Shown here: piece by piece, positions 1 to 5,102 of the stretch | Position numbering within the stretch: position 1 is the first letter of the stretch | Layout: each line of letters starts with the position of its first letter | DNA from: Chitinophaga pinensis | GTDB taxonomy: Bacteria; Bacteroidota; Bacteroidia; Flavobacteriales_D; Crocinitomicaceae | DNA: 5,102 nt | Assembly: GCA_945897765.1 (NCBI GenBank) | Contig: CAMDGP010000174.1 | Location: 1 to 5,102, forward strand | Reading direction: 5' to 3' | Made by a program: the position numbers and the translations under genes | The notes under the pieces: model-generated | Seen by the model: the letters and a program-made list of their open reading frames with translations, nothing else | Database searches by the model: none | What the model was told of the DNA's origin: nothing

Positions 1-1301
1 CAGAATTAACACTTTATGCTTTGAGAAGAGCGGCTCTTTTGATACAAGAAATTGCAGGTGGAGAAATTGCTATGAACGAAAAAGATGTATTAATCAATCC
101 GGTTTCAAAACGAGTGATTACAGTAAATCTAAACAACATCAATCGTTTGATTGGAAGTGAAATTTCAAAAGAAGCGGTTGTTCAAATCTTAGAGAATTTA
201 GATTTTAAGATTTTGACTTCAAACGAATTAGACCTAGAAATCGAAATTCCAAGTTATAGAACAGATGTCCACAGAGAAGCTGATGTAACAGAAGAAATTC
301 TGCGTATTTATGGCTTCAATTTAGTACCAATCCCTGAAAAATGGAACCTTTCTTTACCAATTTCTGAAGCAATAAATGCCGATAAACTACAAGCAACAAT
401 TGCTGAATTTTTGGTTGGAAAAGGATTCAACGAGGCTTTGAACAATTCATTGACAAAAGGAATTTATGTAGAAAAACTAGGCGGAGAAACCTTGAAAGTC
501 GATCATCAAGTGGAAATGTTAAATCCCTTGAGCCAAGACTTAAATGTGATGCGTCAAACTTTGCTTTTCGGATTGATGGAAAACATACAACACAACCAAA
601 ACCGTCAGCATCCGAACATGAAACTTTTTGAATACGGCAAAACTTATTTCAAATATGCTTCAGGCTTCAATGAGCAACGCACGATTTCTTTCGTTTTAAC
701 GGGTTCAAAATCAGAAGAATCTTGGAATAATGAGTCAGAAACTGTTTCCTACTTCACTTTAAAAGGAATCATTACTTCACTTTTAAATCGTTTGGGATTA
801 ACGTCCAATATCCAAGAAAAAGAGTTAGAAAGTGACTTATTTCAAGATGCTGAAAAAATCGAAATCTTCAAAAAATCAATCGTCGAAATTGGAATTGTTT
901 CACCTAAGATTCAAAAATACTTTGACGTTAAAAATCCTGTTTACTTTACTTCTATCAATTTTGATGTATTGTTAGATACCTTGAAAACAGTTAAAATAAA
1001 ATTCAAAGATTTACCAAAAGCTTTTGCAATTCGTCGCGATTTTTCATTGTTAGTGAATAAGGAAACAAAATTCTCAGAATTAGAAACGGCTGCGAGAAAA
1101 AGTGAGAAAAAATTGCTTCAAAGTGTGAATTTATTTGATGTTTACGAAGGTGAAAAATTGGAAGCTGGCAAGAAATCTTACGCACTTTCATTCATCCTAC
1201 AAGATGGTGACCGAACGTTAAATGATCAAGAAATTGACAAAGCGATGGAACAAATCCGATTGGGGATTGAGAAAGAAACAGGGGCAGTTTTGAGAAATTG
1301 A
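1..1301 (+). CDS. pheT: Phenylalanyl-tRNA synthetase beta subunit, 3' part (5' end outside window)
   Basis: This is the C-terminal half of the beta chain of the cytoplasmic alpha2-beta2 enzyme that charges tRNA-Phe with phenylalanine. The reading frame is already open at base 3 and runs 432 codons to TGA at 1299-1301. Full-length PheT is usually about 800 residues, so roughly half is missing upstream. The TTG at 21 is an internal leucine of a conserved stretch (TLYALRRAALLIQE), not a start. Counting from base 3, residues 34-108 are the B5 domain, with the conserved PSYRTDVHREADVTEE motif near 83-98. Residues 109-320 are the catalytic-like core, including LNPLSQDLNVMRQTLL near 173 and FEYGKTY near 209. 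Residues 331-431 are the anticodon-binding FDX-ACB domain, with AIRRDFSLLV, LFDVYEGEKL, GKKSYALSF, DRTLND and the terminal GAVLRN. Nothing is broken. The stop codon overlaps a tandem repeat. Confidence 0.97.
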   Translation, partial: ELTLYALRRAALLIQEIAGGEIAMNEKDVLINPVSKRVITVNLNNINRLIGSEISKEAVVQILENLDFKILTSNELDLEIEIPSYRTDVHREADVTEEILRIYGFNLVPIPEKWNLSLPISEAINADKLQATIAEFLVGKGFNEALNNSLTKGIYVEKLGGETLKVDHQVEMLNPLSQDLNVMRQTLLFGLMENIQHNQNRQHPNMKLFEYGKTYFKYASGFNEQRTISFVLTGSKSEESWNNESETVSYFTLKGIITSLLNRLGLTSNIQEKELESDLFQDAEKIEIFKKSIVEIGIVSPKIQKYFDVKNPVYFTSINFDVLLDTLKTVKIKFKDLPKAFAIRRDFSLLVNKETKFSELETAARKSEKKLLQSVNLFDVYEGEKLEAGKKSYALSFILQDGDRTLNDQEIDKAMEQIRLGIEKETGAVLRN

Positions 1302-1332
1302 TGCTTGATTTTTGATGCTTGATTCTTGATTA
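1298..1332 (+). repeat. Tandem heptanucleotide repeat TTGATNN, five units, over the pheT stop
   Basis: Five 7-base units follow each other without gaps: TTGATGC, TTGATTT, TTGATGC, TTGATTC, TTGATTA. The first five bases are identical in every unit and only the last two vary. The first unit contains the pheT stop codon (TGA at 1299). Because the period is seven, successive TGA triplets fall at 1299, 1306, 1313, 1320 and 1327 and close all three forward frames. Origin (replication slippage or part of a dispersed intergenic repeat) is inferred. Confidence 0.85.
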
Positions 1333-1350
1333 GGATTTTAACTCGAAGGT

Positions 1351-1441
1351 GATTTTAGTAAATCTTTTATCGAAGTAAGATTAAAACTTCCCTCCTCGAG
1401 GATGTTTGCCGCGGCGAATGAGGGAAGTGACAACTAAAATC
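1351..1441. repeat. Outer 9-bp inverted repeat enclosing two inner stem-loops
   Basis: GATTTTAGT at 1351-1359 is the exact reverse complement of ACTAAAATC at 1433-1441. Between these arms lie a small hairpin (AATCTT 1361-1366 with AAGATT 1377-1382, 10-base loop) and the GC-rich compound palindrome at 1386-1428. Together they could fold as a multi-branched structure of about 91 bases. The outer arm is followed by GTTTTT at 1442-1447, so the right edge could act as an intrinsic terminator for pheT read from left to right. The pairings are read directly; folding, RNA status and termination are inferred. Confidence 0.55.
1386..1428. repeat. GC-rich compound palindrome, REP-like element
   Basis: The perfect 9-bp arms ACTTCCCTC (1386-1394) and GAGGGAAGT (1420-1428) flank two smaller palindromes: TCCTCGAGGA (1393-1402, which overlaps the end of the outer arm) and GCCGCGGC (1408-1415, extendable by A/T and G-T pairs to 1405-1418). 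Twenty-five of 43 bases are G or C, in a spacer that is otherwise mostly A/T. The layout, with an outer stem around two inner hairpins, resembles short dispersed palindromes found between genes in many bacteria, including REP sequences that RAYT (TnpA-REP) transposases move. No transposase gene lies in this window, so assignment to such a family is inference. It could also be part of a terminator. Confidence 0.6.
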
Positions 1442-1534
1442 GTTTTTAAATAATTTATTTTTGGGAGGAAAATAGATTTAAAACAATTTAAGCATTGAAA
1501 TAATTGAATTCTACTCGAAAGGAAAGACTTGAAA

Positions 1535-1559
1535 TTGATGCCTAATTCTTGATATTAGG
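1535..1559 (+). repeat. Decayed second copy of the heptad block, with a small hairpin
   Basis: TTGATGC (1535-1541), CTAATTC (1542-1548) and TTGATAT (1549-1555) keep the 7-base register of the block at 1298-1332 and are followed by TAGG, as the first block is (TAGG at 1331-1334). Both blocks are followed at some distance by TGATTTT(T)AGT (1350-1359 and 1570-1580), which suggests an old duplication of a longer segment. The two changes in the middle unit create an inverted repeat, CCTAAT (1541-1546) with ATTAGG (1554-1559), so a small 6-bp hairpin is possible. Confidence 0.45.
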
Positions 1560-1684
1560 TAATTAATAATGATTTTTAGTCGAATGGAAACAATTTAAAT
1601 CCTCCGTACAAGAGAATTATTATTTTAAATTTTATATTCAAAATTAACAATTCAAAAACCTCTCTTCTTCCAGCTTTTTTTGAC

Positions 1685-1692
1685 TAATTTCG
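1685..1692 (+). promoter_or_regulatory. Weak candidate -7 box before the FKBP gene
   Basis: TAATTTCG matches seven of eight positions, counting the two free ones, of the flavobacterial -7 consensus TAnnTTTG. It sits 16 bases before the ATG at 1709, a similar distance to the better box before the gene at 3333. No TTG lies 17-23 bases upstream where the -33 element is expected, so this is only a candidate. It would give a leader of roughly ten bases. Confidence 0.22.
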
Positions 1693-1708
1693 TAATCTTA
1701 AAATTTAT

Positions 1709-2308
1709 ATGAGCACAGAACAAAACAACGTGAGTTATGCAATCGGGATGAGTATTGCAGAAAGTCTTAAAAATCAAAATCTTACTGAATTAAATGCAAC
1801 AGTAATCGCTGAAGCAATTAACGATTTAATGGAAGGAAAAGCACCAAGATTAAGTCCAGAAGAAGCGAATGAAATAATTCATAATCACTTAGAAGAAAAA
1901 CGTTCAGCTGCTTTTTCAGCAAACAAAACAGAAGGCGAAAACTTTTTGGCAAATAATAAATCGAGAGAAGGAATTCAAGAAACTTCAACCGGTTTACAAT
2001 TTGAAATACTAATTGAAGGTGATGGTCAAAAACCAGCTTCAACGGATGTCGTAAGCGTGCATTACCATGGAACTTTAATTGATGGTACAGTCTTCGATTC
2101 TTCAATTCAACGTGGAACACCAGCAAGTTTTGGAGTTCATCAAGTAATTCCAGGATGGACAGAAGCTTTACAATTAATGAATGTTGGTTCAAAATACCGC
2201 TTATATATTCCACAAAATCTTGCTTATGGAGCAAATCCACAACCCGGAGGGCCAATTCAACCGTTTAGTACATTGATATTTGATGTTGAATTATTAGCTA
2301 TCAATTAA
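1709..2308 (+). CDS. FKBP-type peptidyl-prolyl cis-trans isomerase, cytoplasmic, FklB/Mip-like
   Basis: This 199-residue protein should catalyse cis-trans isomerisation of X-Pro bonds and assist protein folding. Residues 1-90 form a helical N-terminal domain of the FKBP_N type, which mediates dimerisation in Mip, FkpA and FklB proteins (SYAIGMSIAESL, then LSPEEANEIIHNHLEEK). Residues 110-197 are the FKBP catalytic domain. Its pocket residues look complete: Y119, F129-D130 in GTVFDSS, R135, F141, QVIPGW at 145-150 with W150, Y173 in LAYG, I183, and F191 in TLIFDVELL. There is no signal peptide or lipobox, so I place it in the cytoplasm. The ATG at 1709 starts just before the conserved helical domain, which fits the family; no Shine-Dalgarno sequence is visible, as is common in Bacteroidota. 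The next gene begins 63 bases later and encodes a lipid-anchored relative. The family is secure; fklB is the nearest named equivalent but true orthology is not shown. Confidence 0.93.
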   Translation: MSTEQNNVSYAIGMSIAESLKNQNLTELNATVIAEAINDLMEGKAPRLSPEEANEIIHNHLEEKRSAAFSANKTEGENFLANNKSREGIQETSTGLQFEILIEGDGQKPASTDVVSVHYHGTLIDGTVFDSSIQRGTPASFGVHQVIPGWTEALQLMNVGSKYRLYIPQNLAYGANPQPGGPIQPFSTLIFDVELLAIN

Positions 2309-2371
2309 ACAAATAGCATTTCAACATCGTTACTGTTAAAATCATTCCTTGATTGGAGAGAAAATTATATT

Positions 2372-3283
2372 ATGAAACAACTATTTTTCGGAACCTTATT
2401 CTTTTTGCTAATTAGCGCTTGTGGAACAAAAGATGAACAAGCAAAACCTTTAAAATTCAAAAATTCTAAAGACGAACTTTCATACGTTCTTGGAGCAATT
2501 AACGCGAAAACTATCGTTAGTAGCGGTGAGACTTCGTTCGCAAATTTGGACAAAGAAGAATTAATTAAAGGATTTAATGAAAATCTAAGCGCAACACCAG
2601 CTGATGATTGTTTGCCCGAATTAAAAAAACTTTTCGGTCCAACGTATCAAGATTTCAATAAAAAGTATGTGAAATCCGGTTCACGTTGCATGGGAAAAAT
2701 GACTGGACACGCTTTTTATGCAGACATTAAAAAATTAGGTGGATTGGCTTTAGTTAATTTGCAAATGGTCAAAAAAGGATATGCAGACGGCTTACATTTG
2801 CGTGATACTGTGATGAAAGAAGCGCAAATGCGTCAAATCATGCAAGAATTCATGATAAGTTTGAATGAAAAAGCCGGAATTAAAATGCTTGATAAAGCAA
2901 AGAAATTACCTGGCGCAACCGTGTTTGATAATGGAATCATACTATTTACTTTGAAAGAAGGGAAAGGAGTTTATCCCACACCTACCGATGATGTAAAAGT
3001 GCATTATGTGTTGATGTCTGCGCTAGGAGATACGGTTCAAAATTCGTATTTAATGAAAAATCAAGCTGGAAAAATTGAAACTGTACCATTACAACTAGAC
3101 GGTGGTGTTATCCCAGGTTGGAGTTTCGCAATCCCTAAAATGAAAATTGGAGGAAAATACAAAATTTATATTCCTTGGGAATTAGCTTACGGAATTGAAG
3201 GGGGAAAAGAGTCTTTATGTTTTGAAATCGACCTTTTCGAAAGCGCACCCGCAGGAACCTTTGTTAAACCTCAAATGAGATAA
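2372..3283 (+). CDS. Lipoprotein with degenerate C-terminal FKBP-like domain
   Basis: This 303-residue protein is exported and lipidated. Residues 1-16 are a signal peptide ending in a lipobox (ISAC) with the lipidated cysteine at C17. The next residues, GTKDEQ, include a lysine followed by two acidic residues, similar to reported Bacteroidota lipoprotein surface-export signals. Residues 34-75 and 105-166 each resemble the helical FKBP_N domain. Residues 200-291 are an FKBP fold: VHY with Y212, GGVIPGW at 244-250, GGKYKIYIPWELAYG at 260-274, and FEIDLFE. It departs from active FKBPs where the F-D pair is expected (GDTVQNS at 219-225), and the loop after AYG lacks the usual G-I-P segment. Isomerase activity is therefore doubtful; a chaperone or binding role is possible. 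C80 and C106 could form a disulfide outside the cytoplasm. A GGAGAG at 2355-2360 lies 11 bases before the ATG, an acceptable though distant ribosome binding site. It lies between a canonical FKBP gene and another lipoprotein gene. Confidence 0.85.
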   Translation: MKQLFFGTLFFLLISACGTKDEQAKPLKFKNSKDELSYVLGAINAKTIVSSGETSFANLDKEELIKGFNENLSATPADDCLPELKKLFGPTYQDFNKKYVKSGSRCMGKMTGHAFYADIKKLGGLALVNLQMVKKGYADGLHLRDTVMKEAQMRQIMQEFMISLNEKAGIKMLDKAKKLPGATVFDNGIILFTLKEGKGVYPTPTDDVKVHYVLMSALGDTVQNSYLMKNQAGKIETVPLQLDGGVIPGWSFAIPKMKIGGKYKIYIPWELAYGIEGGKESLCFEIDLFESAPAGTFVKPQMR

Positions 3284-3310
3284 TTCGAGCAAACCAAAGA
3301 CATTAATTTT

Positions 3311-3318
3311 TACATTTG
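3311..3318 (+). promoter_or_regulatory. Candidate flavobacterial -7 promoter box
   Basis: TACATTTG matches the flavobacterial -7 consensus TAnnTTTG exactly. It ends 14 bases before the ATG at 3333, so transcription would start close to the gene with a leader of about ten bases. No TTG is seen at the expected -33 distance. The lipoprotein gene may therefore have its own promoter as well as, or instead of, read-through from the FKBP genes. Confidence 0.35.
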
Positions 3319-3332
3319 ATAAAATATTTAAA

Positions 3333-4490
3333 ATGAAATCTATTTTCAAATTCACCTTTCTAGTTGCATTCGTTTCGTTCTTTTATAGTTGTTCGGAGAA
3401 AGTTAATTTAGTGGGAGACTTCAAAGAAACGGCTGTCGTTTATGGTTTATTGGATCATTCTGATTCAATTCATTTTATAAAAATTACGAGAGCGTTTATT
3501 GGTCCAGGAAACGCGCTTGAAATCGCTCAAATTCCAGATTCTAGTTATTTCAATCAAGTGGAAGCAACAGTTTCTGAATTTGTGAATGGAACGCTAACTC
3601 GCACTTGGACTTTGGAAGATACAATCATTGAAAACAAAGATACAAACGGAGCTTTCTACGGTCCAGAGCAAAAAGTTTACTATTTCAAAACATTACCAAC
3701 AACCGTATCTTCTTCAGGTTTAAATGGTGTTATTCAAACATCACCAAATTCACAATTGACCTCTTTAAATCCAGATGCAACTTACAAATTTAAAGCAATA
3801 ATTTATGGTGGGGAATTTGAAGTAACCGGTGAAACAGAACTTGTAAAAGGAATCACAACAACTGCATCTTCTCAAAACTTTACGTTTAAATTTGCTAATA
3901 ATCCTGGAGAATATGTACCAACTGGTGTAGCTGTTTCAAACTCAGGAAATTCATTTATTCTAAATACTCAATTAGACGTAGCGTTCAATGAACACCGCGG
4001 AAATAACTTTACAGAAAAAAGATTTAATTGGCAAATTGGCGAAATCAGCACTCTACCAGGAACAGCAAAAACATTCACAGCCTTAGGTCAAACATTCTAT
4101 GATTTAATTAAGAAAAATGTGTCAAATGACCCTACAATAACCAAAAGAACTTTCAATGGGATTTATGTAACAGTAACTGGTGGTGCAGAAGAATTATATA
4201 GTTACATGGTGGTAAATCAACCAAGCTCAACCTTAGCACAAAGCAAGCCTACTTACACAAATTTAACGGTTTCAAATGGTAAACGTGTAGTGGGTATTTT
4301 CTCTTCTCGACAAACAATTAAAATTTTTAAACCCTTCTCCGTTTCTGCACAACAAGCGTATATCAGAGCAATAGATAAGAAAAGTACTCGCGAATTATGT
4401 CAAGGACCAATGACGGGAACTTATTTGTTTTGTTCGAATCATCCGGGAGACAATGTTGTCAATCAAGAAGAGGCTTTTGCTTGTCAATAA
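3333..4490 (+). CDS. Uncharacterised Bacteroidota lipoprotein, possibly DUF4249-like
   Basis: I do not recognise a function for this 385-residue protein. Residues 1-19 are a signal peptide with basic residues, a hydrophobic core and a lipobox-like FYSC, which gives lipidation at C20. The mature protein begins SEKVNLVGDFKETAVVYGLLD. It is rich in Thr, Ser, Asn and alternating hydrophobic residues, as expected of a beta-sandwich envelope protein. The layout has some likeness to DUF4249 lipoproteins, which begin with a C-E-K-V type motif, carry a statement-like V-x-G-L-L strand, and end with a G-I-F-S-S-R segment (here 321-326) and late cysteines. I make that link from memory with modest confidence. 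Cysteines C356, C367 and C384 lie in the last 30 residues. The ATG at 3333 is chosen because it directly precedes the signal peptide. It starts 49 bases after the FKBP lipoprotein and may share its transcript, though a candidate promoter box lies in the gap. Intact. Confidence 0.7.
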   Translation: MKSIFKFTFLVAFVSFFYSCSEKVNLVGDFKETAVVYGLLDHSDSIHFIKITRAFIGPGNALEIAQIPDSSYFNQVEATVSEFVNGTLTRTWTLEDTIIENKDTNGAFYGPEQKVYYFKTLPTTVSSSGLNGVIQTSPNSQLTSLNPDATYKFKAIIYGGEFEVTGETELVKGITTTASSQNFTFKFANNPGEYVPTGVAVSNSGNSFILNTQLDVAFNEHRGNNFTEKRFNWQIGEISTLPGTAKTFTALGQTFYDLIKKNVSNDPTITKRTFNGIYVTVTGGAEELYSYMVVNQPSSTLAQSKPTYTNLTVSNGKRVVGIFSSRQTIKIFKPFSVSAQQAYIRAIDKKSTRELCQGPMTGTYLFCSNHPGDNVVNQEEAFACQ

Positions 4491-4544
4491 CTAGCGAAAT
4501 CACTTTCTTTTTAACGCTTTTTGCTTCGTAATTTTATACCAATT

Positions 4545-5102
4545 GTGAGTGAACGCCTAACACTTTTTGTCGATGTTTTATTGCCTGTTCCAATTCATCA
4601 GGTTTTCAGCTACCGTGTACCACTTGAATTTAATGAGTCTGTCCAATTTGGAATTCGCGTAATCGTTCCCTTTGGTAAAAATAAATTACTGACAGGAGTA
4701 ATTACAAGAGTTCATGAAGAAATCCCAACTAATTATCAAGCAAAATATGTTGAGTTTATACTGGACGAATTTCCAATAATTAACACGAAACAATTTCAAT
4801 TTTGGAACTGGATTGCTGATTATTACCTAGCTCCAATTGGCGATTTAATGAATGCTGCTTTACCTGCAAATTTCAAGTTGGCAAGCGAGACGAAAATCAT
4901 TCTTCATCCCGAATTTGACCAAACAATCGACCAGCTTGACGAACGTGATGCTGAAATTGTGGAAGCACTTACGATTCGAGAAGAATTAGACTTGAAAGAA
5001 CTTTCAGAAATTATTGGGATTAAAACGATTCAACCCATAATAAAACGGCTGATTGATCGTAGAATTGTAATTTCGAAAGAAGAAATTAATCAACGATATA
5101 CT
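4545..5102 (+). CDS. priA: Primosomal protein N' (PriA), N-terminal 186 residues, cut by window end
   Basis: PriA is the cytoplasmic 3'-to-5' DNA helicase that recognises stalled forks and reloads the replisome. The frame runs open from GTG at 4545 to the last base of the window, giving 186 codons. Residues 1-105 match the 3'-DNA-binding domain: FVDVLLPVPIHQVFSYRVP near the start, FGIRVIVPFGKNKLLTGVITRV, and the diagnostic FWNWIADYYLAPIGDLMNAALPANFK near 90-115. Residues about 128-185 (DERDAEIVEAL to EINQRY) match the following winged-helix domain. The helicase and zinc-binding parts lie beyond the window. I choose GTG because family members begin only a few residues before this conserved strand and no in-frame ATG lies upstream; the frame has a stop at 4512-4514, and the only other candidate is TTG at 4521. 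No Shine-Dalgarno sequence is visible. The preceding gene ends 54 bases upstream and is functionally unrelated. Confidence 0.93.
   Translation, partial: MSERLTLFVDVLLPVPIHQVFSYRVPLEFNESVQFGIRVIVPFGKNKLLTGVITRVHEEIPTNYQAKYVEFILDEFPIINTKQFQFWNWIADYYLAPIGDLMNAALPANFKLASETKIILHPEFDQTIDQLDERDAEIVEALTIREELDLKELSEIIGIKTIQPIIKRLIDRRIVISKEEINQRYT

Larger units (their letters stand above)
1302..1708. other. 407-base gene-free spacer with repeats and inverted repeats
   Basis: No credible coding frame is present on either strand. The left part (1298-1441) holds the TTGATNN tandem repeat and a nested inverted-repeat structure with a GC-rich core. The middle (1481-1598) holds degenerate repeated words: AAACAATTTAA at 1481-1491 and again at 1588-1598, and TCGAA followed within one base by GG at 1344-1349, 1515-1522 and 1580-1587. 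The right part (1600-1708) is very AT-rich and should hold the promoter and leader of the FKBP gene at 1709, but no strong promoter is visible. Confidence 0.8.

Noticed and set aside
21..23. TTG as a start codon for the first gene
   Set aside because: The frame is open upstream and the preceding residues ELTLYA belong to the conserved PheT sequence, so this is an internal leucine.
1003..1191. 62-codon open frame on the minus strand inside pheT
   Set aside because: It lies wholly within the anticodon-binding domain of pheT on the other strand and shows no family motif; it is a shadow of the real gene.
1402..1437. 11-codon ATG frame in the spacer (MFAAANEGSDN)
   Set aside because: It is formed by the arms of the GC-rich palindrome, has no ribosome binding site and is too short to support as a gene.
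1456..1463. TATTTTTG, an exact TAnnTTTG match in the spacer
   Set aside because: It is about 245 bases from the next start codon, lacks a TTG at the -33 distance and lies in a T-rich run where chance matches are expected.
1818..2255. 145-codon open frame on the minus strand inside the FKBP gene
   Set aside because: It is antisense to a well-conserved FKBP. Its leucine and histidine richness is what the reverse strand of this A/T-rich gene would give.
2297..2317. GCTAT ... ATAGC inverted repeat at the end of the FKBP gene
   Set aside because: The stem is five A/T-rich pairs with an 11-base loop and no T-run, so it is too weak to call a terminator.
2365..2553. 62-codon open frame on the minus strand over the lipoprotein start
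   Set aside because: It is antisense to a clear signal peptide and lipobox and shows no recognisable motif.
4493..4523. AGCG ... CGCT followed by a T-run before priA
   Set aside because: A four-pair stem with an 18-base loop is not enough for an intrinsic terminator, despite the following T-run.
1..5102. CRISPR array, tRNA or rRNA gene, or transposase gene
   Set aside because: I saw no regularly spaced direct repeats with unique spacers, no tRNA-like cloverleaf with conserved arms, no rRNA sequence and no transposase motif in any frame.

Overview
The window is AT-rich and looks like a chromosomal segment from a member of the Bacteroidota, probably the Flavobacteriia (order Flavobacteriales). 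Four things point there: lipoproteins whose signal peptides end in ISAC or FYSC, little Shine-Dalgarno signal with A/T-rich leaders before start codons, a flavobacterial-type TAnnTTTG promoter box before one gene, and protein sequences of the Bacteroidota type. I cannot name genus or species. All genes read on the + strand. There is no phage, plasmid, CRISPR or transposase gene here.

Layout. Positions 1-1301 hold the 3' half of pheT (phenylalanyl-tRNA synthetase beta chain). A 407-base gene-free stretch (1302-1708) follows and carries most of the unusual structure: a heptanucleotide TTGATNN tandem repeat that begins on the pheT stop codon, a GC-rich compound palindrome of the REP type nested inside an outer inverted repeat, and a decayed second copy of the heptad block. 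Next come three co-directional genes separated by 49-63 bases: a cytoplasmic FKBP-type peptidyl-prolyl isomerase of the FklB/Mip class (1709-2308), an exported FKBP-like lipoprotein with a degenerate active site (2372-3283), and an uncharacterised lipoprotein of the Bacteroidota, possibly DUF4249-like (3333-4490). The window ends inside priA (from GTG at 4545), the primosomal helicase gene.

How the genes fit together. pheT and priA are housekeeping genes of translation and replication restart. The central trio may be one transcription unit with an envelope or protein-folding theme: one cytoplasmic foldase, a lipid-anchored relative of it and a lipid-anchored beta-rich protein. The two FKBP genes probably arose from a common ancestor, and the second has lost canonical catalytic residues. 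I see no strong case for a new defence or mobile system. The most unusual signal is the structured repeat cluster between pheT and the first FKBP gene.
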